Counted from the stretch's first letter, positions 17,843-29,785 are shown. The stretch: DNA of 64,000 nt from Symbiodinium microadriaticum (GCA_001939145.1 LSRX01000070.1:1224465-1288464), one strand, 5' to 3'. Notes: a model not told the origin generated them from the sequence alone. Made by a program: numbers and translations.

Positions 17843-17998
17843 TGTCGTAGGGTTCAGGGCTTAGGGTTCAGGGTTTTGGGGCTGGGTGTGCTAGAGCCCC
17901 TTATTTTCTTTTTTTTGTTTGGGGTTTAGGCATGGAGCCCTTTCTGTAGGATTTGGGGCTTTAGGGTTTAGGCGCCATAGAGGGATCAGGGTTTAGGG
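17843..17998 (+). repeat. degenerate TTTAGGG array
   Basis: GGGTTCAGGG, GGGCTTAGGG, GGGTTTAGG and related units recur with other sequence between them. All are in G-rich orientation on the plus strand. Confidence 0.65.
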
Positions 17999-18845
17999 TT
18001 GAGCACTGGGGGAAGAATTGTTCATGGGGTCTTTGGTTGGTTAACCATCAGATTGGGGGTTCTTGAATGTGTTCAATATTATTGGAGACGAGAAAGGGGT
18101 GTCGGGCATCATGATTAATGATCCAGACCTCTTCTATTTTGCTCTGCGGATGCATTGCTCCTTCCGGTTGTGTCTCGCCAGTTAAAGACAAAGATTTGAT
18201 TAAACTAAAGATGCTCAGTGCCAAACAGGCGCCCACAAGTAACCCAAGAACCCAAAACAATTGACAACAACATCTCAGCCCGCGGTATGCAAGTAAAATG
18301 AAGGGGACGCAGGTTCAAGATGTGAGGAGGTTTGCGTGGGCAAGCCCCAGTGGGACTGGCGGCAGCCCACGAAATCGGGCATGCTGCATCGAAACACGTC
18401 ATGTCGACCAGCTGTAGCTCCTTTAATTGCAGTCGCTGCATCGCAAATGATGTTGAATGCCGCTTGAAAGCGGGAGGAGATGGCGCCATAAGGTCGAAAC
18501 CCCAACACACTTCGATCGGATCTTGCGCATTCTTGGACCAGATTCTCGAAAGTCGAGTCCGTTCTTTTTGGGGGGCTCCCAATAGAGGATGAACCGGAAT
18601 CCCATGTACATACAACACCCTAAACTCCTCAACCCAAATCTTGAACCATCTAAAACCCTCCGCACCGCCTTAAAGCCTCAACCAGAACCACGGCATAACC
18701 CTTGAAGCCACAAAGTGCTAAGCAAATATATCCGGGGCAGTCAGCTGCCGCAGAACTTCCCAAATCGTGAAACAAGCCGAAGCCCCAGGCTCCTAAACCT
18801 TAATCCCCAATGCTGGGTAGACTCCTTTTTACATTTTGGTAGACT
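17999..18845. other. gene-poor stretch
   Basis: Minus frames at 18205-18618 and 18423-18665 and a plus frame at 18332-18592 overlap each other; no frame stands out. Bases 18610-18800 are C-rich filler of the AACCCTAAA type. Confidence 0.4.
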
Positions 18846-19098
18846 CCTAAACCCCAAAACCTCCTAACCCTACATCCATGTAGAGTACATGTTGCAGATC
18901 GCTGAAAATCTGACAGGAACCCGGAAACTCGCAGAATTTCAAAGCGCACCTCGAGGCAGCACCTCGAGGAAGCTGTAGCGGAGGAACCACCTCGGGGCGT
19001 GACCTGGTCGCAGAAAGGACTTTGGGATGTGGGGCTTCCGAGCTCCGGCAAGCTTGGGGTTTCGGGTTTTTGCGGGTTTTGGGGGTTAGGGTTTCGGG
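18846..19098. other. fragment between inverted telomere-like repeats
   Basis: C-rich wording (CCTAAACCCC, CCTAACCCTA) lies at 18846-18880 and G-rich wording (GGGTTTCGGG, GGGGGTTAGGG) at 19056-19095. Between them, about 18886-18980, a plus frame reads MLQIAENLTGTRKLAEF and ends at a TAG, and looks exon-like. See finding on capped fragments. Confidence 0.4.
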
Positions 19099-19552
19099 AT
19101 TTAGCAATTATTAGCAATTCATCATTCTAGGATCGGGCGGGGGGGTCAGGGCTTTAGTTTGTGGGGTGCTGTGCTGAAGGATCTATAGTATCTACGGGGT
19201 CTCAGGGTTTAGAGATCGATGATTCGGGATTTTGGAGTTTCAAGCTGATTGAAGCTTCCGGGATTTGGCTTGCGGGACTGTATATTCGAGCTTACGGTTT
19301 TTGACGGCTTGGATCGTAAAATATCTTCACGATCATGCACAAGAAACGTGACGACACCCTGACCACAATAGCATAGACAACGCCCATATAAGAATCGTGC
19401 TTGTGACAGCCGTAGTACCAAAACCGGAAACAGGTAGAATGCCCACTCAAACTAACAGCAGCGGGGAGCATTCGAACAATCTGAATCACATGCACAACAC
19501 CATCAGGAACAAAACAGCTTCAAGCCAACACGGTTGCTTCTAACTCATGCTC

Positions 19553-19650
19553 CAGCAACTACAACAAAGACGACACCAACGACAACGACACCGACGACAA
19601 TACGAACCACCACGACGACGACGACGGGCGACGACGACCACAGCAACAAC
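19553..19650. repeat. CAA/GAC trinucleotide cluster
   Basis: Purine/C triplets (ACAACAACA, GACGACGACGACG) run without interruption; the minus frame through it is a valine run and is a by-product of the repeat. Confidence 0.7.
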
Positions 19651-19819
19651 AAGGACATGAGCAGCATCAGCAGCTGCCAAAATACTTTGTGACATAACTC
19701 GGCTCCCCAGATTCCTACCACAACTGGAGGAACAACGAGCACCTCAGCGTTCGCCACCGGGTTTTCACAGCTCCGTTTGCTTGGTGCAAGTCTCCCGAAT
19801 TTTGTTGCAGGACTTGGGC

Positions 19820-20300
19820 TTAGAGGACCTGGGTCTTGCTGTCCCACGTTAGCTGGAAGAAGAAGATCAGAAGCACAAGGAGGACTCCGAGACCAGCGTA
19901 GAGCGGCCACATTGGCTCATCATCCTTGCTGTCTTCTGTGGTAGCCGTAGCAGCCGGGCTCTCAGCTGCGGGCTTCTCTGAAGCACTCGGAGTTGCAGGT
20001 GCGGCACTTCGGGCAGGCCGCCGGCGTAGCTCCTCTTTCTCATCTTTCTGTGGGATAATGTCATCCTCTTCCTCGTTGAAGCGTGCCTTTCCTCGTTCAA
20101 CCTTGTCCGGCTCCCGGCAGATCTCAATCCAGCAGAAGGCATCTTCGCCCACGATTGCAGGCACGTTGCCGTTGAGCTGCTGTTCAGGCATCTCGCCACA
20201 CCAGGCTAATCTGCTTCGATGGTTTTTTGGAACCGCCTCTAAGGCAAACTCGGGCATCAGCCGGGTCTTGGCTACTTGCCAGGCATATCTAAACCTGAAC
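19820..20300 (-). CDS. C-terminal exon of a tail-anchored membrane protein
   Basis: The minus frame runs to a TAA at 19820-19822. Only the part downstream of about 20300 is convincing. It has a globular-looking ~60 residues with several Trp/Cys, then an acidic then basic linker (EEEDDIIPQKDEKEE), an Ala/Pro/Thr-rich stretch, and one transmembrane segment (PLYAGLGVLLVLLIFFF) followed by ten residues. That is the layout of a tail-anchored protein facing the cytosol. The frame is open upstream without a sensible start. A 3' splice site such as TTCAG or TTTAG near 20290 could join it to the exon at 20715-21131 on the same strand. Family not recognised. Confidence 0.6.
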
Positions 20301-20714
20301 TCGCCAGGAAGCCCAAGCAAATTTGGAAAACGAGGCTTAGCTCCAAGGAACAAGCAACAACAAAAAAAGTATGAACAGAAAAAGACCAGGAAACAGGTAC
20401 TCGAAGGCCAAGCCCCTTTCCGTTCTCTCCCAGCGGCCCTCGAAGATAACCCAATAAGGGGATGCACCAGACCCTGGGAGCGTCTGCTTCATGTAGAAGT
20501 GACCACAATCCTAAGACTCATTCAGACTTGCCTACTGGGACAACCGTAGAGCTCTTCGGAAGGCTCTGAGAAAGAGGGCTTCGGGAGGCGTGTGGTCTTG
20601 AATCGGCTGAGTGGGGCTACTGCTAGACAAGATTCCCCTTTTAGTGGGGGTTAGTGCATGTGGGTGATTTTCGTGCACCCTTCCATTCTTGTCAAGAGAA
20701 AGTTGCTGTGAGGC

Positions 20715-21131
20715 TCAGGGTTTTACGGGTTGCACAGAATTGGGCCCAGCATCGTAGAGTTTGATGGTGAACTCGACAGACCGAGTGCTAACTTCACACT
20801 CGCCAAAGAACTTTGCGCAAAGGCTTCCCTTGACCAGGGCCTTGGTCTTCTTGGGTTGGAAGCTTGGTGTCACAGCTCTCTCTGGCAAGCGGAACTTGAT
20901 GACTTTCTCCTCAAAGCGAGTCTTTGTCTTAATCGCGACGAACTTCGGGATGTCGGAGTCCTCGTTGATCTGAACCTTCTCGATATGATCCGTGCCGATA
21001 ACACCATATGCTGTCTCCTGCAACTCCTCAAAGGTCATGGGGCACTCAAAGGCCTTGCTTGCGACTTCGGCAATCTCCTCCACATGGGTCGGGACCCAGC
21101 TGACCTTCTTGATATCAATTTCGAAGTCCAT
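20715..21131 (-). CDS. first coding exon, probably of the tail-anchored protein
   Basis: 138 codons from ATG 21131 in a strong context (GTGTAGCCATGG). The AG just before could be the spliced-leader acceptor, since dinoflagellate mRNAs are trans-spliced. The protein begins MDFEIDIKKVSWVP, is soluble, rich in Glu/Lys/Val, with no signal peptide or recognisable domain. Near the end, CAACCC is followed by GTAAAACCC, a possible 5' splice site, three codons before the in-frame stop. Linking it to the 19820-20300 exon is inference from strand, distance and the missing transmembrane part; I could not fix the junction because phases at the obvious sites do not match. Confidence 0.6.
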   Translation of the reverse strand: MDFEIDIKKVSWVPTHVEEIAEVASKAFECPMTFEELQETAYGVIGTDHIEKVQINEDSDIPKFVAIKTKTRFEEKVIKFRLPERAVTPSFQPKKTKALVKGSLCAKFFGECEVSTRSVEFTIKLYDAGPNSVQPVKP

Positions 21132-21153
21132 GGCTACACGCCTGCTTTCCAAC

Positions 21154-22378
21154 TGTGGTCTTGCATGCTGGCATAGATACCTGATGCGTGCCTACATCTG
21201 CAAAACTCGAAACTGTCTGTGCATTCGTAGCCATACAGTAGAGTACCGCTAGGCATCGTCAGCAAAATCGCTCTTCAAATGTGTACCCCACGAGTTCCTT
21301 CAAGGGGCCTTCAGAAGCCTCTGGTGGGCCTTTGAACCAGAGCGGCCGTTCAATGTGTGGCAATGCCGGGCAGAGATGGGTCGAATAGATAATCATTTCC
21401 ACTAGTAACTAGTATATACCCTCCCCAGCCCTACTGGGTCCTATTCACATGAGTGAGCTGCTCTTGCCAGGCTCCAAGCCGAACCCGAAACAAATCTAGC
21501 CTTGATCATCCTAAAGCATAAGCCTCTGTCCGAACAGACAGGAACTCTATTAAATACATGCACACTTAGACGTGTTGTGTTCTCTCACTTACGGTCCCCT
21601 CAGCACCCCCACAGAGACAGGGGCCTTGATTTCTCAGAGCCTGTCAAACCCGGAGAACCTACTCCCTCAGACAGGAGGCTCCTATGAAACCTTGTCCAAA
21701 TGGCATAAGCCCATCCAAAACCTTTGAGCACCGGACAACACCACAAAGCCCTATAAAATCAGAAAGCCCTCTGTGGCCCCATGCCATAGAGTTCTGAGAG
21801 GGGAGGCCTCGAGGTGACGCCGGGCAACGCCAAGTTCCGTGGACTGCGCGGGGACCTTCGGACAAGGTTCTTCCAAGGCTTCGGTGGTTCGTTCTAAGCG
21901 CCTTCTTGCCTCGCCTAGAAGTTCCGGCCTCTGGTCTGGAACTCGCTTCTTAGGTTTTGGGTTTGGGGTCTAGGGTTTCAGGTTTAGGGAAGCCATAATT
22001 AGGGCTAAAGGGTCTTAGAAGGCTCTACAAGGCCTTTATCGGGGTACTATAAGGGGCTCCGCCGGTTGTTTAAAGGTGTGAATAGGTCTTTTTCAAAGTT
22101 TTAAAACGTGAAACCAGGTGAAGCCTCCTACCTGTACTATGCAACGACAGGTGCAGGCAAGGTAGCAGTCAAAGTAGCGGCAGGTTTTAGGCTTTTGGGT
22201 CTGTGTTGGGCTTTAGTATGGCTTGGGCAGTCACCGGAAAAATTCGGCTCAGGGCCTCAACTCTCGCACTCGCACAGGGCCTCCACATGGCAGCCCACAC
22301 TAACGGGCTTAATGTCCGGGGTCTGAAGCGGTCGTCCCAAACATAGTTCGAACTACCCTAAAGCTTGCACATGGGGGG
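21154..22378. other. gene-poor stretch
   Basis: Contains telomere-like wording at 21950-21990 (GGGTTTGGGGTCTAGGG) and one copy of a dispersed CTCGCACTCGCACA motif at 22258-22282. No supported gene. Confidence 0.45.
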
Positions 22379-22525
22379 CTAGAATGGGGACTGCGGAAGT
22401 ATACACTCCCAAGCACAAGACTCAGAACCAGAGGTGGTGCTGCGACTAAGCACCAAGCGCCGGAATGCCCACTGTTCGATATCCACGATCCCTCGGCAGG
22501 TCCAACTCGAAGGTAGGGCCTTGTT
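22379..22525 (-). CDS. exon-like segment
   Basis: A minus frame beginning after a possible acceptor (TAGTAACAAG) reads ALPSSWTCRGIVDIEQW and continues about 30 residues to a stop near 22379. Residue usage is protein-like, without low complexity. Function unknown. Confidence 0.3.
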   Translation of the reverse strand, partial: NKALPSSWTCRGIVDIEQWAFRRLVLSRSTTSGSESCAWECILPQSPF

Positions 22526-22914
22526 ACTAAAATAAGGAATTTGGTGTGGATTCTGGAATGATCCTAGAAGGCACGGTTCTCTCCTGCCCATATTTGAAGC
22601 TTCTTCCAACCCAGTCGAGCCGTAAGAACAGAAAGTACTCCAAGTAGCTTAGGATGTAAAGGGCTAATAAGCTTTCGAGCCTCGGGTCGGTGTGCCCCGA
22701 CTTTTGCATGGGTTGTTGTGCACGATGCTGCTCCTACCGTGCCACTCATGCAGGCGACTTCCGGTTCCTAAGCTGTCTGTAGTCAGACATGGCTGCAGGT
22801 TTCGCGAGTTGATTGAAGCGGTCAATTTTTTTGTATGCTGTTTCTGCAGCCACAGGACGTTCTTGCTGCATGCTGCTGCGAAGGTTACGCCGACGGCTAC
22901 AGCTACGGATGCTT
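22526..22914. other. no supported gene
   Basis: Overlapping short minus frames (22527-22749) look like shadows. Nothing else is recognised. Confidence 0.4.
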
Positions 22915-23045
22915 CTCCTTTTCCTGTTCTCCTGCTACTGCTACTGACTGCTGGTCCTCCTCCTGCTCCTCCTGAATCCTCCTCCTCCTCCTGCTCCTCC
23001 TGCTCCTCTTGCTCCTCTTGCTCCTCTTGCTGCTGCTGTGGCTAC
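22915..23045. repeat. CTC/TGC trinucleotide tract
   Basis: Imperfect TCC/TGC/TTC triplets. The plus frame through it gives serine and cysteine runs (part of an apparent 166-codon ORF) and should not be read as a gene. Confidence 0.8.
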
Positions 23046-23431
23046 TGCTATTGCTTCTGTTACTGCCGCGAATATTTCAACTGCTTCTCTGCAACCACCG
23101 CTTCAAAGGTCGTGGCGGCCCTGGTCGCACTAAACGTCACACTCGAGTGGTTGTTTCTCCGTAGTACGTGGAAGCCTGTTGTTCCGACCTGATGTTGCCG
23201 TATCACCGATCTGTCCACGCTTCGAAGCAGTCCACGGAAGAGTTGCTAACCCGTTTGTCTAACGTGGCATCATCTTGTCTCCTTCCCATTCCTCTTCCTT
23301 GTTGTTTTGCAGCGTGTGTGTTTGTGTGGTTTCAGAGGGGTCTGGCCGGATGAAGCTGCCAATAAGAAGAACAATAAGTATCATACCAAAAGAAAGGCGC
23401 CTGAACAACTAGAATAGGTTTTTTTCGGGAA
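23046..23431. other. no supported gene
   Basis: A 61-codon plus frame (23168-23353) is open, but its second half is T/C-rich and uninformative. Confidence 0.4.
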
Positions 23432-23640
23432 CTACAGTACAAGCATAAATGGACCCGCAGGGAATATCATGGTTACTTGTTCAGAGCTCTGTCTTAGGGC
23501 TTTCTGCAGCATCATCTCCGGCGAGCGAACGTCGGGCGCGAGGGTGTTAGTGTTAGGGATTTGCAGCTTCTTCCAAGCAAGCGGCCACTCGTCGCGGATT
23601 CTTGGCGAGACGCTTGCTTTCTGATTCAGGATATCACTCC
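23432..23640 (-). CDS. exon-like segment, C-terminal
   Basis: The minus frame contains DEWPLAWKKLQIPNTN and, after about 25 more residues, ends SSEQVTMIFPAGPFMLVL and a stop. Good residue balance suggests a real or recently lost C-terminal exon. No domain recognised. Confidence 0.35.
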
Positions 23641-23870
23641 TGCGAGGCATACCACTCTCCCGTTTAGGTTTTAGTTCAGGCTTTGGCCCCGTCATGAATC
23701 ATAGCCCTCCATTGCCGTTCCACTCTGGAGACCCTTCTGTTTCAGAAAATGGTTCCACAACAGGTCTGCATAGTGAGGGACAATATGAAAGAGAACTCAT
23801 ATAACATCGTGGTTTCTTCCTCTAGGCTCCCCTGCATACAACATTAACATTCAATCATGATCACGAATGC

Positions 23871-24104
23871 TCAGGTGGAAAGGTCTTCCGAGACAGAACG
23901 GCCTCCCAAGCAGCATTGCAAGGGAGGCTTATGAATGAAGGAGTCCTGTCTGTTGTGAACCAACACAGTGATGGCACAAGCACAAGGCACTGCCAGATCG
24001 CGTCGGCTTCGACATGCCAAAGCCAGCACTCTGCGCAGAAACCCAGAGACGTTCGCTTTCAGACCTTCAGACCTGTGGAAGAAGCCTGGTCTTAAGGAGC
24101 CCAA
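23871..24104 (-). CDS. exon-like segment
   Basis: 77 codons with an amphipathic Leu/Arg/Ala-rich part (GFLRRVLALACRSRRDLAV) and HNRQDSF further on. It lies directly beside the C-rich telomere-like block at 24120. Function unknown. Confidence 0.3.
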   Translation of the reverse strand: MGSLRPGFFHRSEGLKANVSGFLRRVLALACRSRRDLAVPCACAITVLVHNRQDSFIHKPPLQCCLGGRSVSEDLST

Positions 24105-24119
24105 ACCGTCACACTCCTG

Positions 24120-24425
24120 AAAGAGCCCCTAAATCCTAAACCCCAAACCTCGCACCCAAAACCTTAAGCCCGAAACCTTAACCCCAAGTCCGAAACCGTA
24201 AACCCTGAACCTTAAGTCCGTAAGCCTATAAGTCCTCGGGGTGCGAAGCTCCGTGGGTTCGGCCTGCGGTGAGGAAGATCTCTGCCTCCGCCGGAATTAC
24301 GGACTCCGGGATTGCTTTTTTTTTTTCTCCCCTCTCGCATGGCTAAGGATCAATGCCCACAAGCGAGGAAGACTTGGTACAACGACATACTGGGGTTGGG
24401 TTTGGGGTTTGAGGTTTTCGGTTCA
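24120..24425. other. fragment between inverted telomere-like repeats
   Basis: Degenerate CCTAAAC/CCGAAACC units fill 24120-24235, and GGGTTGGGTTTGGGGTTTGAGG lies near 24392-24415 in the opposite sense. Inside, after an 11-base T run, a plus frame reads MAKDQCPQARKTWYNDIL (24340-24393). Confidence 0.4.
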
Positions 24426-25807
24426 AGTTGTACTGGGTCACTTGTTGAGCTTCTTGTAACATTGGTAAGGATCCTACTATGCAGTGTTCTGTTTTCGGCC
24501 GTATAAGGTTTGTAGTGTCTAAAGCCCTGAGCTGCTAGGCCCATAGGCAAGCTCCCAGCTAAGGCAGATACATGGTCCAATCAGCCAATGACGGCTAAGC
24601 CTGCCCAAACCTATTTGCACGTCCTGCAGGTCAACAAGTGATTTCCACACAACAAGACCCCGAAATCAAGCCTTTACACACGAAACCCTCAAACCAAACC
24701 CCAAAACTTCCAAAGCCCTCAACCCCTACAGCCCTGGTCTCAAAACCCCAAAAGGCCTCTTACAGAATCCTCGAATGGAGCCCTGAAAGGAGCTTTTAAC
24801 GAGAAGCCGTGGGTCTCTGCTTCGGCTCCGGGAGGCGTCGTTGTGGAAAGACGTGCCATGTGGGGGGTTTTCAGGACGGAGATTCAGGGAGTAAACCCCC
24901 CCATAAGCCCTATAAGCCGCATGTACCCTACTCCATGGATGCCTGTAGTTTGGATTTAGGACTTGCGGCTTGCCTTGCTTCGGAGGTGACTCTGTAGTAG
25001 GGACTGCGGGAGCAATGGACTTAGAAGTCTGATGGCGTATGTCCCCACCTCTCAAGGTACTGCAGACTCCGTAGTTGTTGCTGAACACTTAGTGTGCAGA
25101 CATCGTACAGTAGGATCCGGGAGGACCCCGACTTCAGAACACGCCTCTGCTCACCTTACTACGAATGAAAACCCTGCACAGCACCATGGAGTCTCGGAGC
25201 AGAAAGGACCCCCATATCCTAGGTTCCGCAGTAACCCCTTAAGAATAAGCGCATCCTTTTTCTCAATATTCGGCTTTAATAAGGAGACCCCCAAATAAAA
25301 AGGGCAAAAGGGTACTAATGGGGAACCTAGTATCAACTCTAGAATTAAGTATAATTGGATCCGTGTAGAAATCCGACATAACAGCCGCTACAAAAGGTCT
25401 TCAAGATTTTGTGGGGTGCCAATAACCGCAGACCCCGGTTCCCCCTAAACCCATACCTCGATCGCGCGCTGCGTGGAGAGGCCGGTCGGCGGGTCTCACG
25501 CAGCCATCTGCGCAGGATGCTTATGGCATGGGGTTTGTTGTTTTGCTTTTTGTGCAGCTTGCAATCTTGTCCACTTTAGAAATGCGGTGATCCGATGGCA
25601 GGCAAGATTGCGTTCCAGACTTGCAACTTCCAAATTGTTCGGTAGTCAAAGAAATAGCCTCTGCTGCTCGCGCAGAACCTCGTCATGTGCAGGTCCTTCC
25701 ATATCCTCAGACCAAGATCACCGAATACGGCTGCGCTCCATCTACATGCTTTTTCTTTGTACCACAGGGAAAGGGAGCCCGAGAAAGGATTGGCGACGGA
25801 TTCGCCC
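24426..25807. other. gene-poor stretch
   Basis: C-rich telomere-like wording lies at 24650-24735 and 25430-25455. Frames on both strands at 25473-25841 overlap and cannot be told apart. A (CA)9 tract lies at 25808-25825. Confidence 0.4.
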
Positions 25808-25964
25808 ACACACACACACACACACCATCTACTTCAGATAGCATTCCCCGCAACCATGTGGAGGGCTTGCGGACATCTCAGTGCCGGACAGGGTTCAGTA
25901 GCGGATCCCTTGCGACCTGCTTGCAATAGGTTTTGTCCAGGAACGTTGTAACAATGGTTCCTCT

Positions 25965-26262
25965 CTGTGTGTGTGTGTGTATAATGGCTCATTACCAAAA
26001 ACCACAACCAGAAGAAGAAAACTAACAAGTCCACCACCACCAGCAACAGGAAGAAGAAGAAGAAGAAGAACAGCAACAGCAACAGCAGCAGCAGCAGCAG
26101 CAGCAACCGCAACGGCAACGGCAACGGCACCAGCAACAGCAACAACACCAGCAACAGCAACAACACCAGCAACAGCAATAACACCAGCAACAGAAGCAGC
26201 AGCAGAAACAGCAACAACAACAACAACAACAAGAACAACAAGAACAACAACAGCTGCCGCAA
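25965..26262. repeat. (TG)n and long CAA/CAG triplet tract
   Basis: (TG)9 at 25963-25981 is followed at 26035-26262 by interrupted CAR triplets. Depending on frame this gives poly-Gln, poly-Thr/Ala, or on the minus strand long leucine or cysteine runs. The 162-codon minus ORF through it is an artefact of the repeat. Confidence 0.9.
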
Positions 26263-27257
26263 CAACACAAATGTCAACACACCGAGACAGGGAGAAGTGA
26301 CTCGAGCTTGGACCGCAGCCACTGCATGCGGGCGTTCACGGCAAGTTTGTTAGGGTCTAGAAGCATGGGACAAGCGGACTAGCGCCATGTACTACAACGA
26401 CAACGGCTGCTGCTGCTTATAGGGTAGATGCAGGGTCTTAGAATAGGGTTTTGGGATCTATGTTTGCTATAACATGCTACTGCTATAGCTACATGAAGGA
26501 CTACTCGGGAATTTGTCTTACCAACTGTTTCAAGCCCTACATTAGGTACCACAAGCTGCCGCTTCGTGGTTTACGCTCGAGCCTCTTCGGGAATGCCGTA
26601 CCGTCGCCAGACCTCCGAAGCTTGAACTGGCACTCTTCAAGATTAGAGCTTATAGCCTATAGCTTTTTCCCATGGAACGGGTAGAGGGTTGGGGGCTTCA
26701 GGGGTTCAGGGTTTCGGGTTGTGTGTAGGGGATTGCTTGGTATTCTATACCACGGCATGAATAACACACATTTGCCTTGCTTTAATGGCCGGAATACTCG
26801 GAACGCTAATCCGTCAGGGGTCTACTGAAAACGTATATTCTACGCAAGAGAGAAGAGCCAAACTTTGATCCGTACAACCCAAACTCTAACCCGCAATCCC
26901 CGAAGGCCAGAGAACTCTGAGCTGCAGACGTGCGCAAAGGCGCCTTGGAGAAATCTCTGAGGCATGCGGGCTTGAAGGGCATGGCATGTTTGTCAAGCTA
27001 CCCCGCTTACCAGATTGTGCATCCAGCTTGTTCGCTCCGTGCCCCTCCTCCAACACCGCCCATGCCCCATCCTGAAATGGGAAACCTGGTCGATGAGTCA
27101 ATGCGGGCACAACTCAGACACGCACTGACCATATCGACGCCATAGACCAGCCCGCAGTGTCGAGTGTCGAACTCCTGTGCATAGCCAAGAAGGGCGGGAG
27201 CTTGGTTTTTGAATCACTGCATCAATCACACACGCTTTGAGGCTCCCCAAAAAGCAA
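26263..27257. other. gene-poor stretch
   Basis: Telomere-like GGGTTCAGGGTTTCGGG lies at 26700-26720 and AACCCGCAATCCC wording near 26890. No supported gene. Confidence 0.4.
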
Positions 27258-27455
27258 AAAAGCAGTGGTCCTTGAAGAGGCTCCTGAGCTTGAGGCCGGT
27301 GATGGCCTGAACACGAATCGCGATCGTGTCTATGACGAGCTTTTAAGCAGGCTGCGAACGTTCGCAGCTCCATGCAGCAGTTTCCGGGCAAGAGTGACAG
27401 CGAAGGTGATGGGAAAGGTTGGCCGCAATGACTGTCAACAAGCTCGGCGCCGATT
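27258..27455 (+). CDS. exon-like segment
   Basis: After AAAAAAGCAG (possible acceptor) a plus frame reads VVLEEAPELEAGDGLN, then an Arg/Leu-rich helix-like part for about 45 residues. Acidic then basic, no domain recognised. It is followed by a TA/CA microsatellite. Confidence 0.3.
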
Positions 27456-27463
27456 CAATTCAC

Positions 27464-27502
27464 CAATATATATATATATATACACATACACACACACACA
27501 CT
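27464..27502. repeat. (TA)n(CA)n microsatellite
   Basis: About seven TA units then CACACA. Confidence 0.9.
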
Positions 27503-29006
27503 TATGACTCTATCTTTCTCACTGGTGTGCTTAGCAGTGAAGGAAACTGTCAAGTATGCATGTGCTTTGAATGTACCTGGCAAGATCAGTGAGACCGTGC
27601 TGGCCGAGCCTCAGAAACTCGAAATGTGAACCTCCACCTTGCACGAAACCCTAAACCCTAAACCCTGAGAATCCCAGACTACCCACCGCCTTGCCGGACT
27701 TTCCCGATGACCTTCTTCCTATGTGCCGACTCACATTCGGAGCTCTGCCGCCGATGTTGCAGCCAAGATACAGTCTTTAGACAAGTCAGCAACAATCAGC
27801 CGGAAAATCTGCATCTAAGTTAACAGGACTTCTCGCAGGCTCTGGTGCCTGGATGTCGCCGAAGATGTGGATCAAGGAACAAGCTGCAAAACAACGTCAT
27901 TCTCAATATCTGTATCGTATATCGCATTGAGAGCCATGTCTCGTTTTGACTTACATCGATAAACGCCTGGTTTTCAGGAATGCCAGCTACGACTTACGGA
28001 CGTGCTTCACAAAGCCTGCAAAAGCTTGCAAGCGGATCTCTTGTCAAAAACGCAATCAACTCAGCGCTCATCGATTCTTCCGATAGCAAAAATCAAAGAA
28101 CCTGCATTGCTACCCGGAAGCCCGAAGGCCTTACGGTGCGCCCTGCCTCGTAATCCAGCCCCAGGCGCAAGCGCAAAGCGCTATCGAACTCATACCTGAT
28201 GCAAAGACCATATCCGCGTATTCAATAGTAAGGTTTCTGGTCAATGGACGTTTTAGGGCTTAAGCTCGGGTGCTGTTGTTTCCGTCGATGCTCACACTCT
28301 GGGGTGGGCACGTGCTCACTGCGCCACTGTTGTTGGCATCGATGGCCTAGGTGAGCAGGTGCAGGAGCGGGAGGATGAAGGTGTGTGCTTTGCAATTCCA
28401 TTTGGGCCCGGACCAAGAATGCTAACCGCGGGCCTCCACAGAGCCTGCATGCCAGTGAAGGCTCGCTCTATCGAATCTGCAAGGCCACACTCCCTTAGTT
28501 GCTGGGCTTATAAGCCCCGACGGTGCGCACTTTCCGTTCTATCCCAAAAGAAGCGCAGCGTGTGCTCATTCAGCTACCAAGCTCCCAAAACATCAGCTTG
28601 AGGCATCCTGAGCCAAGGTCTTGTGTCTCCCCGTAAACAGGAGCGATGCCTGGCAAGCACAACCACCTCAGAAGGCCGGGGCAACCATCATTCATCTCCT
28701 GCAAATGTCGGGGTGGATCAGGGATCTTCGCTCGTCTGCTAAGCCAGCAGCAAACAGTACCCCACCACATAAACGTCCAAAACTAACGTTTCGAGCCCCA
28801 TCTTCCTGGCATGGCATCCGAATGCATCCGATGACGACCGCCTGTTGTTTCTGAGGACAACGAGCACACCCAGAGTGATCTGGAATAGCAAGCCGGGTGT
28901 CGTGCGAGTGCGGCTGCCCCAGCTAAGCCGCTCTCCCTGCAGAGGGGGCGGGGGTGGGCCCGTGGGTTGAGGGATGTTTGAGGCTTGGAAGGCCAAAGCT
29001 CCAGAC
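27503..29006. other. gene-poor stretch with one weak exon-like frame
   Basis: CCCTAAACCCTAAACCCT lies at 27647-27666. A plus frame from ATG 27980 reads MPATTYGRASQSLQKLASGS and continues about 38 residues to a TAA; it may be an exon. The remaining frames are shadows of each other. Confidence 0.35.
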
Positions 29007-29262
29007 ATATATATATATATATATATATATATTTNTATGTATGTATGTATGTATGTAGAGAGAGTATAATAAACTTATGCATATACATATACGTACACAT
29101 ACACACACACACACATACACACACACACGTATATACATATATACATGTGTATATACACATGTACATATATGTATGTATGCTATACTACATATATATATAT
29201 ATATATACTATGTATGTATACACACGTATACGTATATATACATATCTAGAGAGATGTATATT
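29007..29262. repeat. AT/CA/ATGT compound microsatellite with one ambiguous base
   Basis: (TA)n, (ATGT)n, (CA)n and (TA)n follow one another. Base 29035 is N, an unresolved call inside the repeat. Confidence 0.95.
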
Positions 29263-29319
29263 ATACACTTACGACGTCCATTGCTGGAAAGATTCAGAGT
29301 ACAGGAATGGAGATAGCGG

Positions 29320-29593
29320 CTTAAATATGGAGGTAGCAGAATGGAGGATTTTTTTCAGAATTGCACCACCATGTTACTATCAGTTGCAAGCGCTGAACAG
29401 AAGCTACGCCGCGATACGGATTATGTTGGATTTGGTCGCATACCAAAACGGGCTGGAGTTAACACAACACATCACACAGTCGCTCCGACATGTGGTACAG
29501 TTGCTAGATTCTGCTGCAGCCGGCTCAGGCCAGCTTGTGCTTCGTTGCCGCTCGGACGACTCAAGGGGCACATGGAGTGGAGCCATTGTTGTG
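29320..29593 (+). CDS. exon-like segment with consensus donor
   Basis: The plus frame contains QLQALNRSYAAIRIMLDLVA and, further on, HITQSLRHVVQLLDSAA, helical-looking and well balanced. It ends ...SGAIVV directly before GTGAGG, a consensus 5' splice site. Twenty bases later telomere-like CCCTAAACCC filler begins. The frame has no sure start, because upstream is microsatellite. Function unknown. Confidence 0.45.
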
Positions 29594-29785
29594 GTGAGGC
29601 CCTATACCCCCTAAACCCTTTAATAAACCCCTAAACTCCTTAATTAACCCGTGAGTACCCTAAACCGCTAGGTTCCTGAAAGAAGGCCCAGAAGCACGGA
29701 CCCTCACAGGACCTTGAAGGTCCCGCGATGAAGGTGGTTCTCTAAGTTAAAGTCCCTTTTAGGGCCATCTATGCATGTGTGTATA
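29594..29785. other. telomere-like filler
   Basis: CCCCTAAACCC, CCCCTAAACTCC and CCTAAACCGC recur, C-rich on the plus strand. Confidence 0.6.

Noticed and set aside
22692-23192. 166-codon plus ORF with apparent signal peptide and Cys/Ser-rich domain
   Set aside because: The Cys/Ser part is the CTC/TGC triplet tract, and the N-terminal part has no independent support.
25834-26322. 162-codon minus ORF with long leucine runs that could pass as a transmembrane protein
   Set aside because: It is the CAA/CAG triplet tract read backwards; another frame gives cysteine runs.
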